64,000 nt of DNA from Rikenellaceae bacterium (GTDB lineage Bacteria > Bacteroidota > Bacteroidia > Bacteroidales > Rikenellaceae). The stretch lies in contig SUZN01000002.1 in NCBI GenBank assembly GCA_015059905.1, forward strand, positions 315,742 to 379,741. Direction: 5' to 3'. Both the position numbers and the translations under genes were made by a program. Under the pieces are notes generated by a model. The model ran no database searches, had not been told where the DNA came from, and saw only the letters and a list, made by a program, of their open reading frames with translations. Shown in pieces: positions 1-8,223 of the stretch (position 1 is its first letter; each line of letters opens with the position of its first letter).

Positions 1-273
1 CACACTCTTGCCGTGCTGGGGCGGCATAGAGACCATAAGTTTGGATATCTCGCCACGCGCAAATGCCTCCAGCAGACGATAGTAGTTACGATGGAATGGT
101 TGTACCTCAAGAAACGGATAAACACTTGTAGCAAACTCCTCAAACGAGGGCACAGGGCGAGGCTCGGCAGAGGCAGCAACGGGTGTTTCGGCAGAGTTTT
201 CATCGGGTAGAACAATAATAGGTTGCACCGATGCAATCCACTCTTCTATTGGGTCTTTTTCGATTGGAATCAT
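1..273 (-). CDS. Phage terminase large subunit, N-terminal part (cut by window start)
   Basis: An open frame runs from an ATG at 273 leftwards off the window, giving 91 residues. It ends in a Walker-A-like stretch, MPPQHGKSV. That form, preceded by a helix reading FHRNYYRLLEAFARGEISKLMV, is characteristic of terminase large subunits, the ATPases that drive phage DNA into the prohead. The first 50 residues are acidic and proline-rich and look disordered. The gene starts 10 nt after the stop of the small gene at 284-580 and probably shares its transcript. The Walker B and nuclease domains would lie outside the window. The family call rests on one motif and its context, so another P-loop ATPase is possible but less likely. 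Confidence 0.72.
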   Translation of the reverse strand, partial: MIPIEKDPIEEWIASVQPIIVLPDENSAETPVAASAEPRPVPSFEEFATSVYPFLEVQPFHRNYYRLLEAFARGEISKLMVSMPPQHGKSV

Positions 274-283
274 AGCAAATAAA

Positions 284-580
284 TTATACAAGTGATTGAA
301 TATACTCTCTGAGTTCATTAAACGAAAAGTCGTTCAGCACCTCGTCACCATCAATAAAGGTGTGAAACTCCCACCAAACGGGAATCATATCGGTGATGGC
401 ACATATGCTACAACCCTCGTCGGGCTGCGATTGGCGATAGATAACAGCAGAGAGCGTCATACGACAGAACACATCGCCATATTCAAACTCAAACGTGTCG
501 GAATAGTAGTTATCACGCTCAACGAGTTCAACAAGACGGGTCGCCACTTCCAGATAAAGATTAGATGAAATTGCGTACAT
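284..580 (-). CDS. Small hypothetical protein, probable phage gene
   Basis: This gene encodes 98 residues and I recognise no family. The protein is acidic, aromatic and Cys-containing (FCRMTL and EGCSICAIT), with no signal peptide or membrane segment. Its stop lies 10 nt before the start of the terminase-like gene, so the two are probably cotranscribed. It is divergent from the S24 repressor gene at 717, with an AT-rich 136-nt regulatory gap between them. Position suggests an early or packaging-associated phage protein, but nothing in the sequence shows a function. Confidence 0.55.
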   Translation of the reverse strand: MYAISSNLYLEVATRLVELVERDNYYSDTFEFEYGDVFCRMTLSAVIYRQSQPDEGCSICAITDMIPVWWEFHTFIDGDEVLNDFSFNELREYIQSLV

Positions 581-602
581 AGTTGATTTTTACTTTAATT
601 TA

Positions 603-634
603 TTTGTTTGTTTAATATAAATTGTTTAACTTTG
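603..634 (+). promoter_or_regulatory. Promoter for the S24 repressor gene
   Basis: TTTG at 603-606, a 20-nt spacer and TAACTTTG at 627-634 match the Bacteroidota promoter form exactly. It points at the repressor ATG at 717. A minus-strand -7 box (TATCTTTG, reverse complement of 640-647) lies only 5 bp away for the divergent phage gene, without a well-spaced -33 box. The two promoters therefore overlap and probably compete. Confidence 0.7.
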
Positions 635-648
635 CACTACAAAGATAT

Positions 649-684
649 ATTCAATTACTGAATTTTGTATCACAAAAGTACAAA
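649..684. promoter_or_regulatory. Candidate repressor operators
   Basis: Two short inverted repeats sit in the gap between the divergent promoters and the repressor gene: ATTCA-N5-TGAAT at 649-663 and TTTGTA-N9-TACAAA at 664-684. Dyads beside an HTH repressor gene are typical operator candidates. The assignment rests only on symmetry and position. Confidence 0.4.
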
Positions 685-716
685 TTTTTAATATAAAATT
701 TATTGATAAAAACATT

Positions 717-1388
717 ATGGGCAGCAAAATTAAACTTATACGCAAAGAGCTCAAACTCACGCAAGAGCAATTAGCTCAACGACTTGGCATTGGAAAAGCG
801 GCGCTTTCGATGATTGAAACAGGTAAGTGCGGACTATCGACTCGCAACAAAAACATATTAGTTCAAGATTTGAACGTCAATCCCGACTGGTTAGACACAG
901 GCAAGGGAGATATGTTCAACGCCGAGCCCGATTACACTGCCTTCAAATTGCGTTCAGACTCGTCGCTACCGATGCAGAGCGTACCGCTCTACTCGATTGA
1001 GGGTACTGCGGGATTGGTGCCACTGTTTAACGACCAGGAGTCAAACAAGCCTATCAACTACATACACATTCCCAACCTGCCAAAGTGTGATGGTGCTATT
1101 TACATCGTCGGCGACTCGATGTATCCGCTGCTCAAGAGTGGCGACATCGTGCTTTACAAGCAGTTGCAAGATTTGAATAACATCTTCTGGGGCGATATGT
1201 ACCTTTTATCGATTGACCTCGATGGCGAGGAGTATATCACAGTGAAATACATCCAGAAATCGGAGCGCGAGGGGTATGTGAAGCTGGTGAGCCAGAACCC
1301 ACACCACGCCGACAAGGATATCGAGATGAGCCGTATCAGAGCCATTGCGATTGTGAAGGCGAGTATCAGAATGAACTCTATCAGATAG
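717..1388 (+). CDS. XRE-type HTH repressor with S24 (LexA/CI-like) peptidase domain
   Basis: The 223-residue protein has an N-terminal XRE helix-turn-helix (about residues 5-60, with TQEQLAQRLG and KAALSMIETG). A linker leads to an S24 self-cleaving domain. Visible landmarks are an Ala98-Gly99 pair (EGTAGLV) as the likely cleavage bond, Ser134 in GDSMYP as nucleophile and Lys177 in ITVKY as general base. Proteins of this type hold a prophage silent until DNA damage triggers RecA-stimulated autocleavage. It is divergent from the terminase-side genes, as a phage CI gene would be. The DMT transporter gene starts 3 nt after its stop, so it may be the first gene of an operon that runs into host DNA. 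A chromosomal LexA-like regulator of that transporter is the alternative. Confidence 0.85.
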   Translation: MGSKIKLIRKELKLTQEQLAQRLGIGKAALSMIETGKCGLSTRNKNILVQDLNVNPDWLDTGKGDMFNAEPDYTAFKLRSDSSLPMQSVPLYSIEGTAGLVPLFNDQESNKPINYIHIPNLPKCDGAIYIVGDSMYPLLKSGDIVLYKQLQDLNNIFWGDMYLLSIDLDGEEYITVKYIQKSEREGYVKLVSQNPHHADKDIEMSRIRAIAIVKASIRMNSIR

Positions 1389-1391
1389 TCG

Positions 1392-2264
1392 ATGCAACGA
1401 TTTTTTCACATATTAGCCATTCTCACATCGGCAATCTGGGGCACTACGTTCATCAGCTCGAAATTTCTGTTGCTGGAAGGTCTGTCGCCCGCTGCGATTA
1501 TGGTTTTGCGCTTTGCGCTTGCCTACCTATTGATGTTGCCGTTTGTGCGACGCGGAGAGTGGTTTTGCCGCAGCGTAAAGGATGAGCTTAAGATGGTCGC
1601 GCTGGGCATAACGGGCGGCTCGGCATATTTTCTGTTGGAGAATACGGCACTGCTCTACACGCAGGCATCGAATGTGGCGATTATAATTGCTGCCACGCCA
1701 CTGCTGACGATGCTAACGGTAAACCTGCTCAACAAGGGACAAGGGGCAAGCAAGAGGCTCTATGCCTATTCGCTGCTCTCGCTTGTGGGTGTGGCGATGG
1801 TAATCCTTAACGGGAACATCATCCTTAAACTCAACCCAATAGGCGACCTACTGACCTTCGGCGCGGTGGTGACGTGGGTCATTTATAGCATTATCATTGC
1901 GCGGTTGCAGGATAGCTACCCCTCGATGATGATTACTCGCAAGATTTTCTTTTACGGCATTGTGACGCTGCTGCCCTACTTTCTGATTGAGCCTTGGGGT
2001 GTGACGTGGGAGATGTTGTCACGACCTATGGTGTGGGGAAATATCGCATATCTGGGCGTGTTGGCATCGCTGGTGTGCTATGCGGCGTGGAACATTGTGC
2101 TGAAGCGTTTGGGTGCTGTGGATGCGACAAACTACCTCTACATAAATCCTATTGTGGCGATGATTACCGCTTTCCTGCTGCTCGGCGAGAGGATTACGCC
2201 GCTGGCGATTGTGGGAACGGCGTTTATTCTTGTGGGCGTATATTTGGCGGAGAGGAAAATATAG
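1392..2264 (+). CDS. EamA/DMT superfamily transporter
   Basis: The protein has 290 residues with about ten hydrophobic segments arranged as two EamA repeats. The first repeat begins near WGTTFISSKFLL and the second near LLTFGAVVTWVIYSIII. It is a small-metabolite exporter or importer of the inner membrane; the substrate cannot be read from the sequence. The ATG lies 3 nt after the repressor stop, so translation is probably coupled. A strong hairpin at 2464-2500 ends the transcript. The length is normal for the family and nothing looks damaged. Confidence 0.88.
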   Translation: MQRFFHILAILTSAIWGTTFISSKFLLLEGLSPAAIMVLRFALAYLLMLPFVRRGEWFCRSVKDELKMVALGITGGSAYFLLENTALLYTQASNVAIIIAATPLLTMLTVNLLNKGQGASKRLYAYSLLSLVGVAMVILNGNIILKLNPIGDLLTFGAVVTWVIYSIIIARLQDSYPSMMITRKIFFYGIVTLLPYFLIEPWGVTWEMLSRPMVWGNIAYLGVLASLVCYAAWNIVLKRLGAVDATNYLYINPIVAMITAFLLLGERITPLAIVGTAFILVGVYLAERKI

Positions 2265-2283
2265 CGGGAATTCAAACGCCCCA

Positions 2284-2453
2284 CGTCATTACCCGACACG
2301 AAACGCAGTGAGTGGCGAAGGTAATCCTCCAGTAATTTAATTCGATTACATATATTTTCCCCGAGGATCCCCATCGCCTTGCTTTAGCAAGTCGGGGGAT
2401 GACGTATTTATATTGAGATTGCCACGTCGGGCAAAGCCCTCCTCGCAATGACG
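2284..2453. repeat. Composite dispersed intergenic repeat, copy 1
   Basis: The gap between the DMT gene and the GH43-like gene holds three repeat modules. The segment 2417-2453 is the reverse complement of a module also found at 48198-48231 (CGTCATTNCGAGGAG, variable core, CGACGTGGNAATC). The segment around 2390-2410 (AAGTCGGGGGATGACG followed by TATTTAT) recurs near 48252-48290. A related block, CGTCATTACCCGACACG, starts at 2284. These look like mobile or structural intergenic repeats without coding capacity. Confidence 0.65.
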
Positions 2454-2463
2454 GATAGACAAA

Positions 2464-2500
2464 AAAACTGGTTGCCACTAAAAAAGTGACAACCAGTTTT
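2464..2500. terminator. Bidirectional intrinsic terminator
   Basis: A 15-bp stem (2464-2478 with 2486-2500, one mismatch) encloses a 7-nt A/T loop. It is flanked by A and T runs on both sides, so it can end the rightward DMT transcript and the leftward GH43-like transcript. Confidence 0.85.
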
Positions 2501-2519
2501 CATTTATACCAAAGGCTTG

Positions 2520-3443
2520 CTACTTTGCCAACGCAAACTTACCATCCTCATACTTTAGCTCACGCAGGAGGATAACAGTAGGGCGACCGCCGACGTGAAG
2601 ATGACCGATGATAACAGGCTTGCCCTGAATGATATAGACCGCTGGATGACCGCCTGGGGTAATCTCCGATGAGAACTCCCAACCGCTCAAGCCATCGGGT
2701 GATGAGTAGATACGCATATGCTTTGTCCAAGCATCGACAATCATCCAGTATTTGCCGTCCCACTCCCACACATAAGGAGCTTCGTGTGCCAGGTCGCTGG
2801 TCATCTCACCCACAACCTCCCAATCGTAGAGGTTAGGGCTCTTCGCCATCCAGGTGTGGCTGCCAGCAGACTCGTTCTTATACCACATATACCAGCTATC
2901 GCCTATCTTCTTCACACAAGGGTCGATGCAACGCTCCGCCTGAAGTGGAAGCACCGACTGGAACTGCCAATTAAAGCCATCCTCGGAGGTGTAGTGGCGA
3001 ATGTCGCGCGTACCGCTCCAATCGGTAGTGATGTTTGGCACATAGGTCACGAACATATGGAACAGCCCCTGCTCATCAACAATCACATCGGGTGCCCACC
3101 AGGTATGGCGCTTCTCGGGGTCGGTATTAGAGAGCATCTTATCACCCTGACATACACCCCAATAGGTCCACTTGCTGCCATCGGGCGAGGTAGCGATACC
3201 AATGCTGCAACCGTGAGCCCACTCAACGCCTTGTGGGTTAGGCATATTGGCACGGCGCTGGGTGTAATACATCACCCACTGCTTGCTCTTGTGATTCCAC
3301 ACCAGCACAGGGTCGGCAGCACCGCCCGTTATGGGGTCATCATAACATTGTTCATTTTCGGGCATTACAATCTCGGGCCATTCACGATTCTGGCAGGCTG
3401 TCGCCAGAAACAGAGCAATAGCAAAAATAAGAATTCTTCTCAT
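2520..3443 (-). CDS. GH43-like five-bladed propeller lipoprotein
   Basis: The 307-residue protein carries a lipoprotein signal ending LATAC (Cys17). The rest resembles clan GH-F five-bladed beta-propellers (GH43/GH117 type). It has GAADPVLVWN near residue 43 carrying the likely catalytic base Asp, WWAPDVI in the middle, and HEAPYVWEWDGKYW with a candidate general-acid Glu. Several blades show the typical WxMYYT or WYMWYK edge. It is probably a cell-surface or periplasmic glycosidase of unknown substrate. It is a single-gene transcription unit between its own promoter (3493-3524) and the terminator at 2464-2500. Confidence 0.75.
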   Translation of the reverse strand: MRRILIFAIALFLATACQNREWPEIVMPENEQCYDDPITGGAADPVLVWNHKSKQWVMYYTQRRANMPNPQGVEWAHGCSIGIATSPDGSKWTYWGVCQGDKMLSNTDPEKRHTWWAPDVIVDEQGLFHMFVTYVPNITTDWSGTRDIRHYTSEDGFNWQFQSVLPLQAERCIDPCVKKIGDSWYMWYKNESAGSHTWMAKSPNLYDWEVVGEMTSDLAHEAPYVWEWDGKYWMIVDAWTKHMRIYSSPDGLSGWEFSSEITPGGHPAVYIIQGKPVIIGHLHVGGRPTVILLRELKYEDGKFALAK

Positions 3444-3492
3444 AGGTTTATTTTTAGGTTATTATACGTTGTCACTCGCAATAGAACACTCA

Positions 3493-3524
3493 CAAAGTTA
3501 CAGGAAAAAATCGTTCAACACAAA
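3493..3524 (-). promoter_or_regulatory. Promoter for the GH43-like lipoprotein gene
   Basis: On the minus strand TTTG (3521-3524) is separated by 20 nt from TAACTTTG (3493-3500), an exact fit to the Bacteroidota promoter. The leader to the ATG at 3443 is about 45 nt. Confidence 0.75.
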
Positions 3525-3595
3525 CAAGAGTTGTAAAATTAGGGCGTGGCGAACAAAAAATGCCAATCAGGAGGACAACTTCACAAATTATAGAC

Positions 3596-3603
3596 TATCT
3601 TTG
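3596..3603 (+). promoter_or_regulatory. Probable -7 element upstream of korA
   Basis: TATCTTTG at 3596-3603 matches the TAnnTTTG box and points at korA 77 nt downstream. No TTTG is present at the usual spacing, so the -33 element is degenerate. Confidence 0.5.
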
Positions 3604-3679
3604 TGAGGTTATTCACTCCTAAAGGAGTGCCGAAACTGAAAATTACACATAAAAACTAACCAAATAAGAAATTCACATT

Positions 3680-5518
3680 ATGGCGAATCTTAATGCGAAA
3701 GAGCTGAAGGATGTTGTTATCCGTTTCTCGGGCGACTCGGGCGACGGTATGCAGCTCACAGGTACGCTCTTCTCGAACACTTCCGCACTTATCGGAAATG
3801 GAATCTCAACATTCCCCGACTACCCCGCCGAGATACGCGCCCCACAGGGTACGGTGGCAGGTGTATCGGGTTTCCAGGTACACATCGGCGCAGGCAAGGT
3901 GACAAACCCAGGCGATTACTGCGACGTATTGGTGGCGATGAACCCCGCAGCATTGAAGGCCAACCGCAAGTGGCTGAAGAAGGATGCAACGGTGATCATC
4001 GACGGCGACACCCTCACCGAGGATAACATCAAGAAGGCTGGCTATTCTACACTAAACCCAATCGAGGAGCTTGGCTTGGAGGGTTACAACGTAGTAATTC
4101 CCGACATCACTTCGATGACTCGTGCAGCGTTGGCTGATATGGGTCTTGACAACAAGGCAGTGGTGAAGTGCAAGAATATGTTTGCGCTCGGTATCTGCTT
4201 CTACATCTACAACCGTCCAGAGGATTACGCAAAGCGATATATCGACGAGAAATTTGCAAAGAAGAACCCAGCCGTAGCCGAGGCTAACAAGCGTGCTATC
4301 GACGCGGGTTACTACTACGCAGCAAATACTCACCAGTTTGCCAACACCTACAAGGTGGAGGCTGCTCCGCTGGAGAAGGGTACTTATCGTTCAATCAACG
4401 GTAACGTAGCAACTGCGTGGGGCTTCTGTGCAGCGAGCGAGAAGTCGGGTCTGCCTCTTTTCTGTGGTTCATACCCTATCACTCCTGCAACCGTTATCCT
4501 TGAGGAGCTTGCAAAGCGTAAGGATTTGGGCGTAAAGACCGTACAGGCAGAGGACGAGATCGCAGGTATCTGTACCTCAATCGGCGCTGCTTATGCTGGT
4601 AACTTTGCCGTTACAACAACTTCGGGCCCTGGTCTGTCGCTCAAGAGCGAGGCGTTGGGCTTGGCTGTGATGGCGGAGCTACCATTGGTTGTGGTGGATG
4701 TTCAGCGTGGTGGTCCTTCGACAGGTCTGCCAACAAAGACCGAGCAGAGTGACCTTATGCAGGCTCTCTACGGTCGTAACGGCGAGTGCCCTGTGGTGGT
4801 TATCGCTGCATCATCGCCAAGCGACTGCTTCCACTACGCATTTATGGCGTCGAAGATTGCAATGGAGCATATGACCCCAGTAATTCTTCTCACCGACGGC
4901 TTTATCGCCAACGGCTCGGAGCCTTGGCGTATTCCTTCAATGGCTGACTACCCAACAATCTGCCCACCTATCGTAGAGAAGTGCGAGGGCGACTTTATGC
5001 CTTATGCGCGTAACGAGAAGTTGGCTCGTGGTTGGGCATTCCCTGGCAAGGAGGGTCTGGAGCACCGCATCGGTGGCTTGGAGAAGGATCATCTGAAGGG
5101 TTCTATCTCTTACGACCCCGCTAACCACCAGGAGATGACTCGCACACGTGCCGCAAAGGTGGCTATGGTGGCAGACGAGTTACCTACACCAGAGATTATG
5201 GGCGAGAAGGATGCAGATGTGCTTGTAATCGGCTGGGGTGGTACACGCGGTCACTTGCAGACTGCCGTATCGGAGCTTCAGCAGGAGGGCAAGAGCATCT
5301 CACTTCTGCACTTCAACTACCTCAACCCAATGCCTCACGGCGTGGAGGAGCTGTTGAAGGGTCACAAGAAGATTGTGGTTTGTGAGCTTAACGAGGGTCA
5401 GTTTGCATCTTACCTGCGACAGCAGTTCCAGCAGTTCACATTTGAGCAATATAATAAGACAGAAGGTCAGCCATTTACAATCGTTGAGCTGAAGGATAAG
5501 TTTAACTCATTACTATAA
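3680..5518 (+). CDS. korA: 2-oxoacid:ferredoxin oxidoreductase, fused gamma/alpha subunit
   Basis: This 612-residue cytosolic protein is fused in the order gamma (about 1-190, starting DVVIRFSGDSGDGMQLTG) then alpha (about 235-612, with GSYPITPATVILEELAKRK and TTTSGPGLSLKSEALG). With KorB it catalyses reversible ferredoxin-linked oxidative decarboxylation of a 2-oxoacid to acyl-CoA. It is the usual 2-oxoglutarate enzyme of anaerobic Bacteroidales, supplying succinyl-CoA or running reductively. The substrate (2-oxoglutarate rather than a branched-chain oxoacid) is assigned from the fusion type and the partner, not from an active-site test. The next gene starts 6 nt after the stop. Confidence 0.92.
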   Translation: MANLNAKELKDVVIRFSGDSGDGMQLTGTLFSNTSALIGNGISTFPDYPAEIRAPQGTVAGVSGFQVHIGAGKVTNPGDYCDVLVAMNPAALKANRKWLKKDATVIIDGDTLTEDNIKKAGYSTLNPIEELGLEGYNVVIPDITSMTRAALADMGLDNKAVVKCKNMFALGICFYIYNRPEDYAKRYIDEKFAKKNPAVAEANKRAIDAGYYYAANTHQFANTYKVEAAPLEKGTYRSINGNVATAWGFCAASEKSGLPLFCGSYPITPATVILEELAKRKDLGVKTVQAEDEIAGICTSIGAAYAGNFAVTTTSGPGLSLKSEALGLAVMAELPLVVVDVQRGGPSTGLPTKTEQSDLMQALYGRNGECPVVVIAASSPSDCFHYAFMASKIAMEHMTPVILLTDGFIANGSEPWRIPSMADYPTICPPIVEKCEGDFMPYARNEKLARGWAFPGKEGLEHRIGGLEKDHLKGSISYDPANHQEMTRTRAAKVAMVADELPTPEIMGEKDADVLVIGWGGTRGHLQTAVSELQQEGKSISLLHFNYLNPMPHGVEELLKGHKKIVVCELNEGQFASYLRQQFQQFTFEQYNKTEGQPFTIVELKDKFNSLL

Positions 5519-5524
5519 GAGGCT

Positions 5525-6556
5525 ATGGCAGAATATAAATATACACCCGCAGATTTTAAGAGCGACCAGATCGTTAAGTGGTGCCCAGGATGTGGCGACC
5601 ACGCAATCCTGAACGCCGTTCAGCGCGCTATGCCAGAGGTAGCTGATGCGTTGGACATCCCACACAATAAGTTTACATTCGTTTCGGGCATTGGCTGCTC
5701 GTCACGCTTCATCTACTATATGAAGACCTTTGGTTTCCACACTATTCATGGTCGTGCAAACGCCATCGCCACAGGTATCAAGGTGGCAAACCCCGACCTC
5801 TCGGTATGGGTATGCTCGGGCGATGGCGACTCACTGGCGATTGGTGGTAACCACTTTATCCACGCCATTCGTCGTAACATCGACCTTAATATGATCCTTT
5901 TCAACAACGAGATTTATGGTCTTACAAAGGGTCAGTACTCACCTACCACAAAGCTCGGCAAGATTACAAAGACCTCGCCTTACGGCACTGTGGAGAAGCC
6001 ATTTAACCCAGGCGAGCTGGTGATTGGTGCAAAGGGTACGTTCTTCGCCCGCACGATTGATATGGAGGTTATGCTTACCAAAGATTGCCTTGTTGCAGCT
6101 GCAAAGCACAAGGGAATGGCCGTTGTGGAGGCGCTGGTTAATTGCGTCATCTTCAACGACAAGACCCACGCCGCTTTTGCTGGCGATAGGCAGACACGTC
6201 TAAAGAACACCATCACACTCAAGCACGGCGAGAAGATGCTCTTTGGCGAGGGCGGAAACAAGGGCTTGGTATTTGAGGATATGCGCCTGAAGGTTGTGAC
6301 CGTAGGCGAGGATGGCTACACTCTGGATGACATCCTGACTCACGATGCACACACCGAGGATACGACGCTACACTCAATGCTGGCTGCGATGAAGTTCCCA
6401 GAGTACCCTGTTGCTGTGGGTGTTATCCGCGACGTGAAGGATACAAACGTATATGACCAGAAGGTCGAAGAGCAAGTCAAGGAGGTACAGCAGAGCGCAA
6501 AGATTAAGTGCATGGACGATCTGCTTCGCTCTGGCGAGACCTGGGAAATTGAATAG
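5525..6556 (+). CDS. korB: 2-oxoacid:ferredoxin oxidoreductase, beta subunit
   Basis: The 343-residue protein is the thiamine-pyrophosphate and Fe-S subunit. It has the N-terminal CPGCGDH motif (Cys20, Cys23), a third Cys at 58 (GIGCSSRF) and the TPP signature GDGD followed about 30 residues later by NNEIYGLTKGQ. It pairs with KorA, which lies 6 nt upstream, to form the catalytic unit. No separate ferredoxin-like delta subunit follows; the operon ends at the hairpin at 6576-6613. Length and motifs are complete. Confidence 0.93.
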   Translation: MAEYKYTPADFKSDQIVKWCPGCGDHAILNAVQRAMPEVADALDIPHNKFTFVSGIGCSSRFIYYMKTFGFHTIHGRANAIATGIKVANPDLSVWVCSGDGDSLAIGGNHFIHAIRRNIDLNMILFNNEIYGLTKGQYSPTTKLGKITKTSPYGTVEKPFNPGELVIGAKGTFFARTIDMEVMLTKDCLVAAAKHKGMAVVEALVNCVIFNDKTHAAFAGDRQTRLKNTITLKHGEKMLFGEGGNKGLVFEDMRLKVVTVGEDGYTLDDILTHDAHTEDTTLHSMLAAMKFPEYPVAVGVIRDVKDTNVYDQKVEEQVKEVQQSAKIKCMDDLLRSGETWEIE

Positions 6557-6575
6557 GTTTGACTTCCAAATAATG

Positions 6576-6613
6576 AAAGAGCTATCCAACCACGAAAGTT
6601 GTGATAGCTCTTT
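6576..6613 (+). terminator. Terminator of korAB
   Basis: The 11-bp stem AAAGAGCTATC (6576-6586) with GATAGCTCTTT (6603-6613) is followed by a T-rich run and lies 20 nt after the korB stop. Confidence 0.85.
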
Positions 6614-6822
6614 TATTATATACCCCTCCGTTCTGTGAACACCTCCACTACAAGAGGGGTGGTTATTTTGCAGAAATAATTTATCAAAGGAAGATTCCCA
6701 CGAGCCTTACGGCTCTCGGAATGATGGTTTTAACGGAGCGAAGCGACCAAAGTCCCCCTTTGCCAAAGGGGGATTTAGGGGGAATGTCAATATGATGCGC
6801 CACCACTATATTAAGGGGGACA
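6614..6822. repeat. Intergenic repeat material between korB and the CoA-transferase gene
   Basis: No gene is visible in this part of the 324-nt gap. It contains a C-run/G-run hairpin at about 6752-6782 (CCCCCTTTGCCAAAGGGGG followed by ATTTAGGGGG), of a kind often dispersed in Bacteroidota genomes. It also has a small dyad CACGAGCC-TTAC-GGCTCTCG near 6698-6718. At 6800-6818 there is a 19-bp inverted copy of the 3' end of the neighbouring gene (see findings). Confidence 0.6.
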
Positions 6823-6824
6823 AA

Positions 6825-6857
6825 AAAGCCCTCCCAAAAAATGGAAAGGCTTTACTA
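6825..6857 (-). terminator. Terminator of the CoA-transferase-family gene
   Basis: Read on the minus strand, AAAGCC-TTTCC, an A/T loop and GGGAG-GGCTTT form a stem followed by T residues. It lies about 25 nt beyond the stop at 6881. The 19-bp inverted copies at 6800-6818 and 6896-6914 flank it and could form a longer outer stem. Confidence 0.65.
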
Positions 6858-6880
6858 TTAGGATAAGCAACAAAAAAGAA

Positions 6881-8197
6881 TTACTTGCTCATATACCCCT
6901 TAATATAGTGGTGGTGCGAGCCGTAGCGCTCGAAAGCGGCACGGTCGAGCTCCTCCTGTGCTGATGGGTGAGCAACAGAAATCAAGAGGCGTGCGCGCTC
7001 CTGAAGGCTCTTGCCATACAAATCAACAGCACCATTCTCTGTTACGAACCAGTGCATATGGCTACGAGTTGTCACAACACCTGCACCTGGCATCAATGTG
7101 TCACAAATCTTTGATACACCCTTGTTGGTGATTGAAGGCATTGCGATGATAGCCTTACCACCCTTTGAGAGTGATGCACCATAAACGAAATCAACCTGAC
7201 CACCTACACCAGAGTAGAACTTACGACCGAGTGAGTCGGCGCAAACCTGACCTGTGAGGTCAACCTGCAATGCAGAGTTGATGGCTGTAACCTTATCGTT
7301 CTTGGCGATGATGTATGGGTCGTTGGTGTAACCTACGTCCTTCATCAATACACCTGGGTTGTCGTCAATGAAGTTATAAACCTCCTGTGAACCCATCAGG
7401 AAGGTAGAAACCATCATACCCTTGTCGATGTTCTTTGCCTCGCCATTGATAACGCCTGCGCGTACCAAAGGCAATACACCGTCAGCGAACATCTCAGTGT
7501 GGATACCGAGGTTCTTGTGACCGCCCAACTGCGCCAATACAGCGTTAGGAATCGCACCAATACCCATCTGGAGTGTTGCGCCATCCTCAATCAAGGCAGC
7601 ACAGTGCTTACCGATAGCAACCTCAACCTCGTTAGGAGTTGTGAAGTGAGCCTCCTCCAATGGCTGGTCGTCCTCAACAAAGAGGTCAATCTTCGACATT
7701 GGAATCATAGCGTCACCAAACGCACGAGGAACATACTTGTTCACTACGGCGATAACGGTGTCAGCACACTCAACAGCTGCCAAAGTAGCATCTACTGATG
7801 TACCGAGTGATACATAACCGTGCTTGTCAGGACGTGATACCTGAATCATAGCTACATTGCAAGGCACTGCGCCACAGCGATACAGACGCTGTGTCTCTGA
7901 CAAGAATACTGGGATGTAGTCAGCATAACCTGCCTGTGTAGTCTTACGCACGTTGCCACCAACAAAGAACGAGTCGAGCTGGAATACACCCTCGAACTCT
8001 GGCTCTGAATAAGGAGCAGGACCCTCTGTGTGGAGGTGGTGGATGTGAACATCCTTCAACTCGCCTGCACGACCACGGTCGCACATAGCCTTGATAAGGC
8101 ACTGTGGTGCTGATGCAACTGAACTCAAGTGAATGTGGTCACCCGACTTGATCACCTTGACAGCCTCTGCGGCTGTTGTGAATTTTACCTGTGTCAT
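6881..8197 (-). CDS. Acetyl-CoA hydrolase/CoA-transferase family protein (4-hydroxybutyrate or acetate CoA-transferase-like)
   Basis: The 438-residue cytosolic enzyme has two CoA-transferase domains. The glutamate expected to form the acyl-CoA thioester lies in NLGIHTEMFADGV, and the oxyanion region in MGIGAIPNAVLAQLG. Family members move CoA between acetate and other short acids (succinate, butyrate, 4-hydroxybutyrate) in fermentation. Which acid is used cannot be read here. The start is 26 nt after the infB stop, so cotranscription with the translation operon is possible. Its last codons (HHHYIKGY) are duplicated in inverted form outside the gene. Confidence 0.88.
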   Translation of the reverse strand: MTQVKFTTAAEAVKVIKSGDHIHLSSVASAPQCLIKAMCDRGRAGELKDVHIHHLHTEGPAPYSEPEFEGVFQLDSFFVGGNVRKTTQAGYADYIPVFLSETQRLYRCGAVPCNVAMIQVSRPDKHGYVSLGTSVDATLAAVECADTVIAVVNKYVPRAFGDAMIPMSKIDLFVEDDQPLEEAHFTTPNEVEVAIGKHCAALIEDGATLQMGIGAIPNAVLAQLGGHKNLGIHTEMFADGVLPLVRAGVINGEAKNIDKGMMVSTFLMGSQEVYNFIDDNPGVLMKDVGYTNDPYIIAKNDKVTAINSALQVDLTGQVCADSLGRKFYSGVGGQVDFVYGASLSKGGKAIIAMPSITNKGVSKICDTLMPGAGVVTTRSHMHWFVTENGAVDLYGKSLQERARLLISVAHPSAQEELDRAAFERYGSHHHYIKGYMSK

Positions 8198-8223
8198 TTT
8201 TCGTTAAGTTTGTAGTTTATAAT

